From Ceratodon purpureus (lineage: Eukaryota > Streptophyta > Bryopsida > Pseudoditrichales > Ditrichaceae), in the NCBI GenBank assembly GCA_014871385.1, contig CM026421.1, positions 24,831,752-24,895,751 on the forward strand: a DNA stretch of 64,000 nucleotides. Direction: 5' to 3'. The stretch's first letter is position 1. Each line of letters begins with the position of its first letter. Positions 35,916 to 48,160 of the stretch are shown piece by piece. The position numbers and the translations under genes were made by a program. Under the pieces are notes generated by a model, which was not told the DNA's origin, searched no databases, and saw only the letters and a list, made by a program, of their open reading frames with translations.

Positions 35916-36795
35916 CCCCTAAAGGCCCACTGTCCTGGAATGGGCTTTTTTCAAATTTGGGCAGGTTCTTAGAATTCCAATTTAATGCCTAAATCGTTGA
36001 AAATAATAATTTAGGTAGGCATTTTGAAGAGGTTTGTGCAGAATTTTTAATTTTTTTTTTTTTAACATACTCAAAAAGAGTTATGGGGTTTTGAGTGTCA
36101 AAAGCTGCATTCAGCCAAACTTCGGGCAAGCTCACAGCCACTGTCTATGCAGCAAATTCTGCCCAAAACTGCCCAAAACTGACCAAAATTGCCAAAATCT
36201 GCCAAAATCTGCCAAAATCTGCCAAAAGCCGAAACTTTGAAATTCCACCAAAATTTGAGATTTTGGTATTTTTCAAAAATAAAAATTTCTATGTATAGAG
36301 AAGGCAGTAGAGCATGTTCCCGTTGTTCCGATTTTCAATCCAATTTTTTTCATATGCTATTTTTATTGTCAAAAAACGGCCTTTGTTTGTAAATTTCAGT
36401 ATACCCCCTAGTGGAAAATGATTTTTTTGGCAACCTTCCACAACTTTTTTGAATATGATTTTTTTAACACAATTAGCTAACTCATTCTTCTTTGACGTGC
36501 ATCAAAACCCCCAAAATCCATAATGCAAAAAAATGGTTATTTGGGCCTTCAAAACTCTGCTGATCCCTTTTTGCGCAGGAAAAAAAACTTGTTTTTTAAC
36601 TTTGAACGTTATGATCTTGCAATTGGTGAGGAACGAGTGTGTAAGATTTTTTGGACATGTAGACATAGAAGTTAGCTACAAGATCTTACGGTTAGATGTA
36701 CTAATTAAGACCCCAAGTTTGCAAAATCCACCTTGCTTTGAAGAGGGGCTGTTTTCAGGCAGTTTTGATGAAAAACACCTTTGGGCGTTTAGGGG
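35916..36795 (-). mobile_element. TTAA-flanked element, subfamily B, 880 bp
   Basis: The ends are CCCCTAAAGGCCCAC and GGGCGTTTAGGGG, with TTAA at 35912-35915 and 36796-36799. It lies only 220 bp from the previous copy in the same orientation. It has about seven decamer units (36158-36228) and the unoccupied TA site ccccctagtgg. The motif AGATCTTACGGTT ends about 102 bp from the right terminus. Confidence 0.86.
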
Positions 36796-37284
36796 TTAAG
36801 GGCCATTCAAACCATTCACAGTTTGAGGGCATTCTACCTTAACCTAAGTAAGGATTCAGCAAGCCAATTCAGACATTGTAACCCATCACAAGAGCACACT
36901 ACTATTTTAATATTCTAAACTATACACAAGGGCTATTTAGGGTTGCAAACTTTGCTGTAATTATTATTGCTCAAGAACAATGTTTTAAGGGTAATGGTAG
37001 CAAGTGAAATTGCACTAACCCCCTTAGTAAACTACCTTGTTAGAGCATCTACAGTAGTGACCCTCAAGCCGAGGCTCAAGAAACAGTTTTCTAGCCTCCA
37101 AATTTAAGATTTCACCGTCCGCAGTAAAGGGCCCTAACCGGTGCTCTCCAAACCGGACTCGCCCTGATTTCTGCCCTCCACCTATCCCCTACAACATGGC
37201 TACTAGGTTGTCTCCCTCCCTCTCTTCCTCTGTTTTTCGGAACAAAACTATGTCAAGTGGATGTTTTTGGGCATTTTATTTTAA

Positions 37285-38144
37285 CCCCTAATTGACCAAG
37301 GATGTTTTTGCTCTAAACTGCCACCAAATACTCCCTTTTGAAAGCAAGCTGGATAGTGAAAAATTGAAACCAATTTTGGTATTTCCAACCGTAAGATCTT
37401 GTATCTAACTTCTATGTCTATGTGCATGTCAAATCTCACAATCTGATTCCTTACCATTTGAGAGATTATAACATTCAGAGTTGAAAAAAAAGTTTTTTTT
37501 ACCCTGCAAAAAGAGGACAGCAGTATTTTGGGGTCCTAAAAAACCATTATTTTGAGTTAATTTGGATGGCAACTCTTTAGATTCTCGTTCCTAGGTGAAT
37601 TAGGTACATGTCCACAAAATCTCATACCCATACAAGGTGTAGAACCTTGAGAAAATCATCAATTTCCACAAAGGGGTATGCTGAAATTCACATACAAAGG
37701 CCGTTTTTTTACAATAAAAATAGCATATGAAAAATTCTTGGATTAAAAATCCAAACGGTGGAAACATGCTCTAGTGGCTCTTCTACACATAGGAATTCTT
37801 ATTTTTGGAAAAAAATAAAATTTAGATTTTTGGTGGAATTTCAAAGTTTTGTCTTTAGGCAGATTTGGGCAGATTTGGGCAGTTTTGGGCAGTTTTGGGC
37901 AGTTTCGGGCAGAAATTGCTGCATTCACAGTGGCGGAGAGCCTGCCCGTGGAATAGCGTTCTATGCTCAGAGGAGCATAACTGTTGCTCACTTCATCCAA
38001 AAAAAATAAAAAAAATATTCCCATAAACCTTTTGAAAAAACCATTTTCCACAAAAAAATTCAAAAAATTTGAAGTAAATTTGAATTTTTAGGAACCTGCC
38101 CAAATTTCAAAAACGCCCATTCTAGGACTTTGGTCAATTAGGGG
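37285..38144 (+). mobile_element. TTAA-flanked element, subfamily B, 860 bp
   Basis: It starts CCCCTAATTGACCAAGG and ends TTGGTCAATTAGGGG, a 14- to 15-bp inverted repeat, with TTAA at 37281-37284 and 38145-38148. The motif AACCGTAAGATCTTGTATC begins about 103 bp from the left end. The decamer array, about six units of the gggcagtttt type, is at 37858-37912. Nested in the Harbinger-like element. Confidence 0.87.
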
Positions 38145-38327
38145 TTAAGTGCTATTGGCTTGTTGTTGCGTATGGGATTTTGCAAAATGGATACTTGTTG
38201 GGAGCAGATGGAAGCTGGTTGGGCTGCAATAATGGATGATGAAGAGGAGAGTGACTTCATTGGTAATATTTATTTAGCACGATTAGATGATTATCGATGC
38301 TTTGGATGATTGTGTGAGTAAACATGT

Positions 38328-38427
38328 GAGAGTTACGGGAGATTTAGTAGGTTGTGACAAATGTGACTAATGCCCAAAAAGGTCATTAGTCACAATAGTC
38401 ACAACCTACTAAATCTCCCCTAACTAT
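38328..38427. repeat. near-perfect 100-bp palindrome
   Basis: Two arms of about 46 bp are separated by caaaaa. The left arm contains GAGATTTAGTAGGTTGTGAC, then a short variable stretch, then GTGACTAATGCC. The right arm is its complement with about four differences. It could form a long hairpin. Related half-arms occur at 19311-19385 and 19630-19680. Confidence 0.85.
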
Positions 38428-39147
38428 CAAACGTAAAGCCTTTAGTTTCTCAGATTTTAAATGGAGTTTCAATACCATGTAAAACATGTGCCACTAAAGT
38501 TTTGTTAGCACTGGACGCTTTTATAACTTTTTACGACTTTTAGTAACTTTTTACGACTTTTAGATCGTAAATACTCCCAACTCCTCCAAAACTAAAAAAA
38601 GACTGGATAATATCCAATAATTAATATTGAAATATTTATTTAGCACCATTAGAAGATTATTAATGCTTTGGATGATTTTGTGAGCCAAAATTTCAACATG
38701 AATTATTGTAAAAATAGTATATAGTAATTTAAAATTTTAACAACAAAAATGTTTTTAGGGTTTAAAAAGTATTTCTTGGATTGGATTAGGGCCCCTAGTT
38801 CTGCACTTAGGGATCCCAAGTCATTGGATTTCATTATCACATGTAAATTTTTGGATCATTGCAAGTCCTATGCCAATGTCCCTCCATGTCGGCGCAGCCC
38901 CTACATCCGTGCATAGTTCCAACTCAACCAAATTAGGCATTGATGCCTCCCTTGAGCCTAACGACTTCCTTATTGTGAGGTTTACGGTGGGAAATCTCAC
39001 TTGCTTGGTTGACGAGCGGGGTAGACATTTAAAGGGGCCCGAAGCAGCGTTTTCCTTTGGCGAACACCGGTGCGGGAGGGAGAGTAGTGCAGCCCCGCAA
39101 TGTTCAGCCGGGTCCAAGCTTGAGCAGGACCGGTGTGGATGCTCTTA

Positions 39148-40125
39148 TCACATGCAAGGCTCGGGCAGGGCAGGATACCCACCATTCTAGTACTTTCCTC
39201 AATGAATTGCAGGATGAAACTTGTCCGATTTGGGTTACGTCCAACTTGAGAATCCATTATTGTGGCTCGTGTGTTGATTTTCTTTCAAAATTTCTCATAA
39301 ACCTTGGCCATACCTTTCAGGCTTATTCGTTGCTTCCCTCGTTCACGGCAACAACGTCTGCAAACTAAAAGAAACGTCAACTTCATCAATTATCATTTGT
39401 TCCTCAAAATGCAATCAGACGTTAAACTTGGAAACAAATAGAAATTCCAGATTGGGCACATTTAAACATCTAATTTCTCCAGTCTCAATTAGCTCAATGA
39501 ACTTCAGTTCGAAGTTGCAAATTCTATGAATTATCCTTTGTGAACCCTTATGACGTTGAAAACAAAACTGGATCTAAAATACTAACGATGAAAGAAAATC
39601 TCTTAATTGAAAAGGCGTGATGAATAAACCAAGTATGATCTTATGCCAGATCCGTTGGCATACTCCTTAAGGTGGTGTTGGTCACAGTAATGAAAATGTT
39701 GTGTTCATAGCCATCAATCGGTATATGGCAAATGTTACAAACATACTCACGAGATTTGACGATGACAATTGCAAAAATTGGCATTGCCTCGAACCGAGTT
39801 GGATGACAGTAAGAGGTTGGCTGAGGCGGCAAGAAGGAGGCTGGAACGGGTGTTAGCGGGGTTGCCGGGGGCACAAATTAGATCATTGTTTGGCGCTAGT
39901 GAGCACTTAGTGGCTAGCAATTTGATCACGAACGGCACCGGATTTTTGAGAACTAGCACGTCGAAGACACAAGCGAGACATGTAGAGCAGGAAACAAGCC
40001 GCACCTGCCATGGTCCTTCGGCTTCCGTAGCACGTACCTGTAATACCTGCAACTTGAAGCACTTTCATAATTCCGTGAAATTCATCAAGCTTGACGAAGG
40101 TCACTCTGATTAAGTTGAATCTTGC
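39148..40125. other. gene-free stretch upstream of segmental copy A
   Basis: Open frames of about 100 codons (39769-40113 on +, 39747-40052 on -) overlap each other and match nothing known. A short gap-free alignment with copy B cannot be traced here. Confidence 0.35.
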
Positions 40126-40710
40126 GAAGAAGATTAAGCTACAGTGTGCAGTTCATATAAAAAATGCAAATTATGGTGCATCCAGTATCAACACTATAGG
40201 ATCTGCAGGAGTCCTTGATCTCAAACCTGCTCAACGATCAACACCGAAATTACAAGGAGCCACATCCCATTTCGATAAGCCGCTAGAGTCGACCCCGCTA
40301 GCTCAAATTGTTTCACAATTACCTCCATCAGCAAACCACGTTCCCGGGTGTCCGCTGTGTCCCACGATAGTTGCGACGTCGACATCCATCACAATTAGCC
40401 TCCAGAGCACAGTGATCCTAATTCCCTAGATACAGACGATCAGTGGGTATAACAATTGTTGTTTCGCACAATATAGCGGTGATCACTGTAACAACCACGG
40501 CCAGAAATCCCATGTTTATAAGCAGCTATAGTATACCCTGCAACCAAAAATAATTTAATTTAATTGTTGAACCTGTTTTGCACCAGAATGCCCAACAGAA
40601 TATAACCCGACAACCCAGCGAAGCCGAGCCAAGACCACTAAAAGGAGGAAAAAAAGAAAGCGACACGGACTAATCATCACGGAGACCAGCATATAATTCA
40701 AAACTAACCA

Positions 40711-40720
40711 AATATATATA
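40711..40720 (+). promoter_or_regulatory. candidate TATA box of Stig1-like gene A
   Basis: AATATATATA lies 206 bp upstream of the ATG. The equivalent position in copy B (55915-55924) reads aatatacaaa, so the TATA-like run is shortened there. Spacing to a transcription start cannot be verified by eye. Confidence 0.45.
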
Positions 40721-40925
40721 GACCACGTTACTGCATCCCGGATGCCAATTGTGGCCTCCAGCATTACGTAGCACTTGCATCGTGCATACAGTGCTTCTTC
40801 TCTACCGACGATCTGTGAGGATAAGAATAGCCGTCCCGCTCCGTACTAACTCGTCGAGTCCCGGCCTGCGGTCCACGGTGTTGTCTGTGTGATTGCTACC
40901 ACCCAACTACAATCACTACTGCACC

Positions 40926-42313
40926 ATGGCTTCCACTGGTGCTGCTGCCAACGCAGTGATCATCATCGGCGCAGTACTGCTCCTCTGCAGCCTTCACATT
41001 GGTGCGTGACTGATTGTTGGCTGCACAAGGAAGATAAGGGTGTGAGTTTGATAGACTTTGATTTCAGTTGCTGACCGGTTCATTGTAAAAATTGTTGTGC
41101 AGATGCCAAGCCGAGGTACAACGATGTGGACAACTGCGGGAAATGCAAACACAAGTGTCCGCGGGCGCCGCCCCACAGCGAGCGGACATGCAAGAACGGG
41201 AAGTGCGGCACGAAATGCAAGCGGGGATGGCTGGACTGCGATCAAAAGAAGGCCAATGGGTGCGAGGTGGATGTGAAGACTCTGAAGACCGATGTCAAGA
41301 ACTGCGGTAGCTGCGGGAACGTTTGCCCGGTGCCACTTTCTAACCAGTTTGGAACTGGTGTGGCTACTTGCACCAAGGGCGTGTGCGGACATACACTGAC
41401 TTGCGCAACGGGTTTCGCGGACTGTGACGGCGATCCCAGCAATGGGTGCGAGTTGGATGTGAAGAGCAACGTCAATAACTGCGGTAGCTGTGGCAGCGTT
41501 TGCCCGACAGGTCAGTTAGGTCAGTTGGCTACTTGCACCGACGGCATGTGCGGACTTGAATCGACTTGCGCAAAGGATTTCGGGGACTGTGACAGCGATC
41601 CCAGCAATGGCTGCGAGTCAGATGTTAGGAGCGACGTGAAAAACTGCGGTAGCTGCGGCAAAGTTTGTCCGGTACCACTTACGAATCATGGTAGTGGTGA
41701 GGCTACTTGCACCGACGGCGTGTGCGGATACACACTGACTTGCGCAAAGGATTGGGCGGACTGTGACGGCGATCCTAGCAATGGCTGTGAAATAGATCTT
41801 GCGGGTATTTTTTCAAGCATATATAATTGTGGTAGCTGCAATCATGTCTGCCCCCCCTTCCAGAACTCGACCATTTGGTCCATTTGCGATGCTGGTGTTT
41901 GCGGTTATGAGTGCAATTTTTTCCTAGGAAACCTTGGAAATTGCGACAATGATGTTAGTAACGGCTGTGAAACAAATCTGGGCAGTAACGACGTGAATAA
42001 CTGTGGGGGTTGTGGTCAAGTCTGCACTACTCCTCCCAGGGGCCAGATTGCTTGCAATAGAGGTGTCTGCACAGGCAACTGCCTCAAAGGATTTTATGAG
42101 AATTGCGACAGAAATCCGACCAATGGCTGCGAAACCTCTGTGTGGTCCGACGTAAATCATTGTGGAAGCTGCGGAAATGTCTGTCCCTCTCCTCCCAACG
42201 CCACCCCTAGTTGCAGCTTCAACACGTGCAAGTTCACCTGCAATGCCGGATTCTCGGACTGCGACTTGGTTGCAAGCAATGGCTGCGAGGTCCATGGCGT
42301 CTGTCCACTTTAA
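40926..42313 (+). CDS. secreted Stig1-like cysteine-rich repeat protein A, 428 aa
   Basis: Two exons, 40926-41001 and 41103-42313, with a 101-bp GT-AG intron. The context caccATGGCT is a good plant start. Residues 1-27 form a signal peptide (hydrophobic core V-I-I-I-G-A-V-L-L-L) with likely cleavage after D-A at 26-27. The mature part is seven modules of about 50-60 residues, each with N-C-G-x-C-x-x-x-C, followed in most by C-x-x-G-x-C and D-C-D-x-x-x-S-N-G-C-E. The C-G-x-C-G-x-x-C core resembles plant Stig1 (stigma-specific protein) domains, and the longer D-C-D-NGCE pattern also occurs in bacterial secreted repeat proteins. Probably apoplastic and disulfide-bonded. Function is not assignable beyond that. 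Confidence 0.9.
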
Positions 42314-43608
42314 TGCGTAGCTTCGTTGACATCATTTGGAGAGCTGCTTGCTTGTTAGAAATAGATCAAGCTTGAGATCGATGCCAATCGAGCACTAAAT
42401 TCCGTCGCGGGAGGGCTGAGAGCGTCATAGGGGAAGCTAGAGATCTCTTTGTTCTTGTCTTTGGCTACTTTGATCATAGTTAACATGCATTTCAGTTCTG
42501 TGTGCTTAATTTGATAGAGTTGGGTCATGTGTTGGGAGGCCGTTTCTGGTTTGCAATGAAGGAAGGGGCGTTTGTTTCGTGCTGTGTGTGTTTACATGTT
42601 GCGGCGTGTACCATTGAGTGATAAGTTGGATGCTGTGTCGTAATTTGAAGCTTCGTTTCATTGGCGATGTTTGAAATCACCTTGACTTTGTTGTTTTAGG
42701 ATTCGGTTGCTGTTTGGGCTGAGATGGTTTAATCCGTTTTGCTGCCAAGATTTTTGTTGTTTGGATGCCAATTTGGGGGTCATTGCTGGATGGTATTGAT
42801 CCAATCTCCAACTGTTATTTTAAATTCTTCTGTACAGTTTGGATTCAAAGAAAGGGGATGATAAGTTAAATTATATACTTTGTTACATGTTGAAATGATC
42901 AATGAGTAATACCCAATATTTAAACTTTATTTGTGAATAGAAATTAATTTGATATGCTTAAGCAACTAAAATGGAAGTACTCTTGAAGTTAAAGATCTGT
43001 ACAATATATGCCATTTTTTATTCTTAAAGATGTCTAAATTTATTTCCTTCTTGAAGTAAAGACCAATATTTTATTTTATTTTTGTTACATGTTTATGATA
43101 AATCAATAGACTTATATTGAATTAATAACTATAGTTTCTAAATCAAATATAAGATCACTTTACAAATAATTTGTTGAAAGTTTTATTTCAATTGTTGAAT
43201 ATCCTTCCTTGTGTATACAAATTGATTTCTTGTATCCTTCAAATGCCCTCCACATAAATGTTTCTAAATGCTTGTGAAGCACTTTTATAGAATGAAGGAT
43301 GTAGATGATTGAACTGAGGTTTTGTATATAAATGAATTCTTAGTTGGTTGTTATTAATTGTCCATAATATAATAAATTCAATATGATCAAAATTGATAGT
43401 GTCATAAATTACTCAAAACTTATTCAAACAAGCCAAGCTAAGTAATAGTTTTAGAGCCTTTCCCACGCCAATTCCAAAGAGCTAAAAAACAACACCAGAC
43501 AATTAATATTGTAGGAAACATCATCTTTTAAAGATTGGAATCTATTCATTTCATATTTGAATATTTTTTATCAAAGTATGCATCTTGTGGCCATATTTCA
43601 ATCATTTA
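42314..43608 (+). other. 3' flank of Stig1-like gene A
   Basis: Non-coding. It aligns with copy B in blocks at 42314-42960 and 43197-43480. The junction ccaaagagct at 43474-43482 is the unoccupied counterpart of the TIR element at 59266-59531. Confidence 0.6.
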
Positions 43609-43612
43609 TCAA

Positions 43613-44527
43613 TTCCTAAATTTCCTTGACCATTTTTCATCAAAAAACTTTCAAAAACTGCCAATTTTTAAGCGATGAGAAAAATAACCAAACAATAATT
43701 TTCTTTGTATTACAAATTGTAGAATCTTGCTTAGAATTAATAGAAGATCAAGAAAAAAAAAATTAATTTAATTGCACAACTTGGAAGATTGTAGGATTTG
43801 AACTTAAAGTCTATCAATTAGGTTTAGGTACCAAAAAAATAAAAAAATTCTATTTGTCTTCTCTTTTTGTTAAATTTTTCCCTACACAAGATGAGTCTAG
43901 TTTTACACTAGTATGGTATACATGATATTGATTAGTTACACACCAAATTTTAGATGTTGCAAAGGAATGTAGCATTATAAAAAAAATTGTGAATGGAACA
44001 TGGATTCATGTCATTGCTGATCCTCAATTTGCTATTTTTCATCCTATTTTTTATAGAACCTTAATTTGTATAATTAAAAAAAGGTTTATATCTATGCTTG
44101 TAGTGGTAAAAAATTTAAAAATGAGAACAAAATCTCTACCTTTCATGAAAATTATTTTTGCTTTTATATATTTTTTGCATCTTGACCAAAAAGGATAAGA
44201 AAAATTTGATTGTGCATGAAATGAAAATTTTCTACTTTTGATCAAGTAATTTTTGACAGTGTCAAAGACTATCAAGTTAATTATTTGTAAGAAATCCTGA
44301 AGATAATTGGAGAATATAGCAAAAAAGTAAAAGCTACTCAGTGAACATGATAAAATGCTCAAGTACCATAAACATTTTTACCAATGTCTAGTGCAATATA
44401 CCATTATATATATAATAAAGCTTTTGTGATTCTTTCAATGTACAAACAAATTCAAAAAAAATCATTTAAATTTAACATTGTAAGAATTTGCCCGAAATAC
44501 TATTCCATAACTATTGTGTATTAGAGG
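43613..44527 (+). mobile_element. old, degenerate TTAA element, subfamily E, 915 bp
   Basis: The left end reads TTCCTAAATTTCC after TCAA and the right end TATTAGAGG before TTAA (44528-44531), so both are eroded forms of CCCCTAAA and TTTAGGGG. The body follows 61015-61936 (the accatttttcatcaaaaaac and gaagattgtaggatttga blocks). It predates the segmental duplication because part of it is also in copy B. The TTAA at 43737-43740 is the empty site for the element at 59810-60738. Confidence 0.65.
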
Positions 44528-44880
44528 TTAAAAGCCCTAAGACACTACTATACAAGTGATATTGGTAGAGATATGAACTTTTCAAATGAAATTATATTAA
44601 TTAAAATGTTCCCATTTTAATCAAAAATTACTCAAATCTTGTTTAAGATATATGCATCTTGTAATGCACGATGGGATTTTTTGAATCGATCCAAATCAAA
44701 TGTTATCTACAAATATTCAATGAGAAATAAACAATTAAAAGTGCAGATTGAGAATTTGGTTGTTTACAATGATAAAAGATTCAAATTACTATTCCTATAA
44801 GACACTATAAGTTTAAGCCATCCGTATCCAACCAAACACACATGACTGATCAATAGACTTTACCATTTTTGAGAAGCTTT

Positions 44881-45730
44881 GAATTTATTTCAAACAGATT
44901 TTAGAATTAAATATTTAGAAAGATCTCAAAGAAAATATATAATATGACTGGTTGGAAGAGAATCGTAAGGGAATATTTTTGTAGTAGCACCATGATCAAT
45001 TTGCTTGGGGAGGATCAGCCCCCACACTCGTACCCTCGCGGATGGAGTGCGGGGGTTCATCCAACCCCTCCCTATCCTAATTCGGGTTCATCCAATCCCT
45101 CTCCATCCTAACTCTGCTCTCCTGCCTCTCGTTCCCGCGTTCTCAAAGAGCGCATCTCCTCTTGCTTGAATCTGTATTCTCCGTCGCCCTCGCCTTGGTT
45201 GACGTCGTCGTCGCCCTTGCCCTCGTCGCCCACATCACCCCTCTCCTGTCGACATCAACGTAGCTCTAGCAGTCCAACATCGCCCTTCCTTACAGATTTA
45301 TTAATTTGATTTTTTGATTCCTTCACTCTTTTCATAGCTTGTTTTGTATATTTTTTTTGTATTTTGTTTTGATTGTTTTTGTGGCTTTCACCTTCGAATT
45401 GCAATTTCTAATTAGATATGTTTTAGAATTTAGAATTGTATGTTTTAGAATTCTTTGTTATGTTTTTGTAGATTGAAGTGTAGGTTCAAGAAGAAGGAAA
45501 GGAATTTGGGAGTTTGAATTAGTATTAGGTAAGAAAAATAAAAGCCTTAAACTTGTAACAAATGATTTTTAATGTATGTTGATGCAAGCTATTTCCTACA
45601 TTTGTCTTGATGTTTGAATTTACATTGGTTCAAAGTCATTCAATTTTTGTATGTATGGATGTGTTGAAGAAATGTATGGATTGTATTTTCATTTTGTAGG
45701 ATTGTATTGATGTTGGAGAATTATGGTTTA
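44881..45730. other. unassigned, with a GC-rich block at 45010-45290
   Basis: The block is C/T-rich with CpGs and contains a small direct repeat (gggttcatccaa-ccctc twice). It could be a former promoter or 5' UTR, perhaps of the decayed frames at 46253-47427. No protein was recognised. Confidence 0.35.
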
Positions 45731-45983
45731 ATGACCATATTTGTTATTTTGAGACAATTTCATAACTTTGAGACCTTTTGCCTACAATTTCAGCAATTGT
45801 TTTGAAAAATTTTGAATTTTTTTTTACTTTCAAATTATAGATTATTGTCGACTCGAGGATAATATTTCCATATATAGTAAAAATGTTTTTCATAAATATA
45901 GAATCAATCAAGAAATCAATGAAGAATCTAAAGTCAAGCATTAAATTGAGACTCTGAAAAGTCTCAATTTAACGAATATGGTT
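45731..45983. mobile_element. TIR MITE, about 253 bp
   Basis: The left end contains GACCATATTTGTTATTTTGA and the right end, reverse-complemented, AACCATATTCGTTAAATTGA. These are inverted repeats of about 23 bp. Same family as 59266-59531. The target duplication is unclear. Confidence 0.6.
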
Positions 45984-46252
45984 TAATTAAGGTTTTAGTT
46001 ACTTTGGTCACTGTATGAACTTCTGAAAGTCTAATATAGATGAGTTTTAGGTGAATGTTTATTGTAGGCTTATCGTTTTTGTATTACAAAGTACTAATTA
46101 TCAAGTTCTATGCTCATTTGCAATTATATTAAATCTTGGAGTATTCTTTTAAGTGTTTGCAATCCTTTTGGATTTAGAATTATGGAGTTTTGAGTTTAGA
46201 AGTTTTAATATTACGTAAAACTAAATGAGTTTTAATTGTGATCTTTGGTAGC

Positions 46253-47427
46253 CATTGTGAAGAGGAATAAGAACGGATATGAAATACCTAGAGTGGTGCC
46301 CAACTTGGATCCTGCATTAGAAATAATGCATTGGTCCAAAGGTAAAGATAAGAAAGACCCTTATGTATGCCTTGTAAGTATGAATAATTAGAGCTGTCTA
46401 TATGGACTTTTTAAAAATAAGTTTTTCTTCAATTCTCACATGAAGTATTATCATAAGTTGGATTTAGGCAAATGTATGGCTGGTCTAAAGGAACGAGAAG
46501 TCCAAGAAGAAGAAAAAGACTACCAAAAATTGAAATTTGAAAATCATGACTACATCTTATTTGAGAGAGAAGAACGAGTTTGAAAAGAAAAAAGAGGCTT
46601 GGACCATGGGGGCTCAAATTTCTTGGAAGAAATTGGAGGAGAGTGGTAGGATGGAGCCACCTCTAGGGCAATGCTCACTCCTTCTTAGTATCATCAAGAA
46701 TGCTGAGAAGTAAGAGGAGTCTCTTGGGGTAGAATCTTTGAGCAAAGGTAATCTAAACTTCTTTAAGACTAAGAGTTTGCACAATACTGATAATCTTGCA
46801 GATTTTGTGAGAAGAAATCCTCAAAAAAATAAAATTGTCACCAAGGCATTTCAAGAGAGTTTTTTTTATGCCAAGTGGCAAAAGAATGAGAAGGAGAGAA
46901 AGGGCTTGGTGGCTTCTATTGTAAAATGGCACCGTGCCAAGACTATGAAGAATATGTGAGTGTAAAATTATTCTCTTCTTCTAAGTTTTAATATTGATTA
47001 TATTTATATTGAAAGCTATACATTTTTATAATTTTATGTATTAATTCAATTTTTTGTATATAGTATCATCACGGGGGAGGAGAAATGAATTGCAAGATAC
47101 TTGTTTTTTGAAGACCAAGTTCTATGAAATGGAGAATGTGTCCAGAATGAATCGTGTGGAGGTTGCATGCGATTCATATCGTACCAAATATGGCCTAAGT
47201 GATGATATCTTGGTAAGCAAAGAAGATGAAGTTGAAGAGGAAGTTTTTTAAGAATCAATTGAAGAAATCGATGATGATGGTGATGAAGAAGGATATGCAG
47301 AAATGGTGGAGGAAGTGAAGAAGGAGAAGGAGAGAGAAGACAATGGAGGTGAAGATGGAGGAGACGATGGAAATCATGGAGAAGGAAGTGAAGTAAGAGA
47401 AGACCATGGAAATAGAGAGGAGGTTTA
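46253..47427 (+). pseudogene. possible decayed protein gene, family unknown
   Basis: A chain of + strand open segments (46253-46396, 46738-46959, 47054-47251, then an acidic stretch to 47427) has protein-like composition but is broken by stops and frame changes. One segment has an N-S-H-M-K-Y-Y-H pattern reminiscent of a zinc-finger His pair. The end is a Glu/Asp/Gly-rich tail. It may be a cargo or partner frame of the neighbouring MULE. I cannot assign a family. Confidence 0.35.
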
Positions 47428-47639
47428 AGGTTCTACATTGCATTAGTATTTTTTTATTTTAAACCTTTCTTATTGATTGAATGGTTTCCAATATCATTGT
47501 GATGGTTGGAACAATATTGTGGAATATGAGACATTAATTTTTGCACATTAATGTCTTATTTGGAATGAGAATTTTGAGATTTATTTGGGTTTTTTAAAAC
47601 ATTATTCTTTACATAAAGTTTTTCCATTATTTCCAAGAA

Positions 47640-48160
47640 AATGATTTATTATGGATATTGCAAACGAACTTGTGTGTTAATTGTAAACTTTCAAAATATG
47701 TGTATTTCCAAGTCAAAGGTTGCAAAGGTCTTGTAATTTAGAGATTTTATTTTTTTGTTATAAATTGATTCGTGATGGGTATTTTTTATGTCCCGAAGTT
47801 TGTGTGATATATCAAAGCTCTTTAAGATAAATACTGGAAAAACTATGACCGTAAAAGTTTTGAAATCAGAGATTTAATTATTGAGCCAAAACTGCTTCGT
47901 GATGGGTATTGCACTTAGGTCATGTGATCTTTCAAAATGTCTTTGAGATGGGTATTGCCCTAAGCTCATGAGATATTTCCAAATCTTTTTTATATAGGTA
48001 TTGCAAAATCAAAGACCTTAAAGCTTTAAAATTAAAGATTTAATTATTGTATCCAAGATTATTTTGTGATGGATATTATCATAAAGCTCATGTGATATTT
48101 CAAAATCTCTTTGGAGATGGATATTGCAAAGTCCATTTCTCCAAGCAATTGCAAGTCAAT
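47640..48160 (+). repeat. degenerate tandem repeat, left array
   Basis: Several diverged units of roughly 50-60 bp are built around GTGATGGGTATTGC, then aagctcatgtgatatttcaaaatctctttgaga. The same unit occurs in opposite orientation at 52475-52580 and 53565-53830, on the other side of the MULE pseudogene. Confidence 0.65.

Larger units (their letters stand above)
37043..39144. mobile_element. PIF/Harbinger-like element (TTA-flanked), interrupted
   Basis: The left end GAGCATCTACA and the right end, reverse-complemented, GAGCATCCACA form an 11-bp inverted repeat, with TTA outside both ends (37040-37042, 39145-39147). It contains the TTAA element 37285-38144 and the palindrome 38328-38427. Without the TTAA element it is about 1.24 kb. 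A pair of about 60-bp direct repeats (near 38262-38325 and 38630-38690, both tatttatttagcac-type) also lies inside. The distance between the ends makes the pairing less certain than in the two small relatives. Confidence 0.5.
40130..44880 (+). repeat. segmental duplication, copy A
   Basis: This interval carries the first Stig1-like gene and aligns co-linearly with 54690-61010. Recognisable anchors are ggtgcatccag-atcaa (40170), the cgctagagtc and gaccccgct block (40280), the promoter block (40700-40880), the gene, the 3' flank (42314-42960, 43197-43320) and the old element at 43613. Its distal part (43630-44880) also matches 61941-63781 inverted. Confidence 0.85.

Noticed and set aside
41242..41475. 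Antisense open frames over both Stig1-like genes (also 41924-42295, 56889-57152, 57130-57495)
   Set aside because: They are shadows of GC-richer repeated codons on the coding strand and have no start context, introns or motif.
47640..48160. CRISPR array
   Set aside because: Units are diverged, without uniform repeats and unique spacers, and the genome is eukaryotic.
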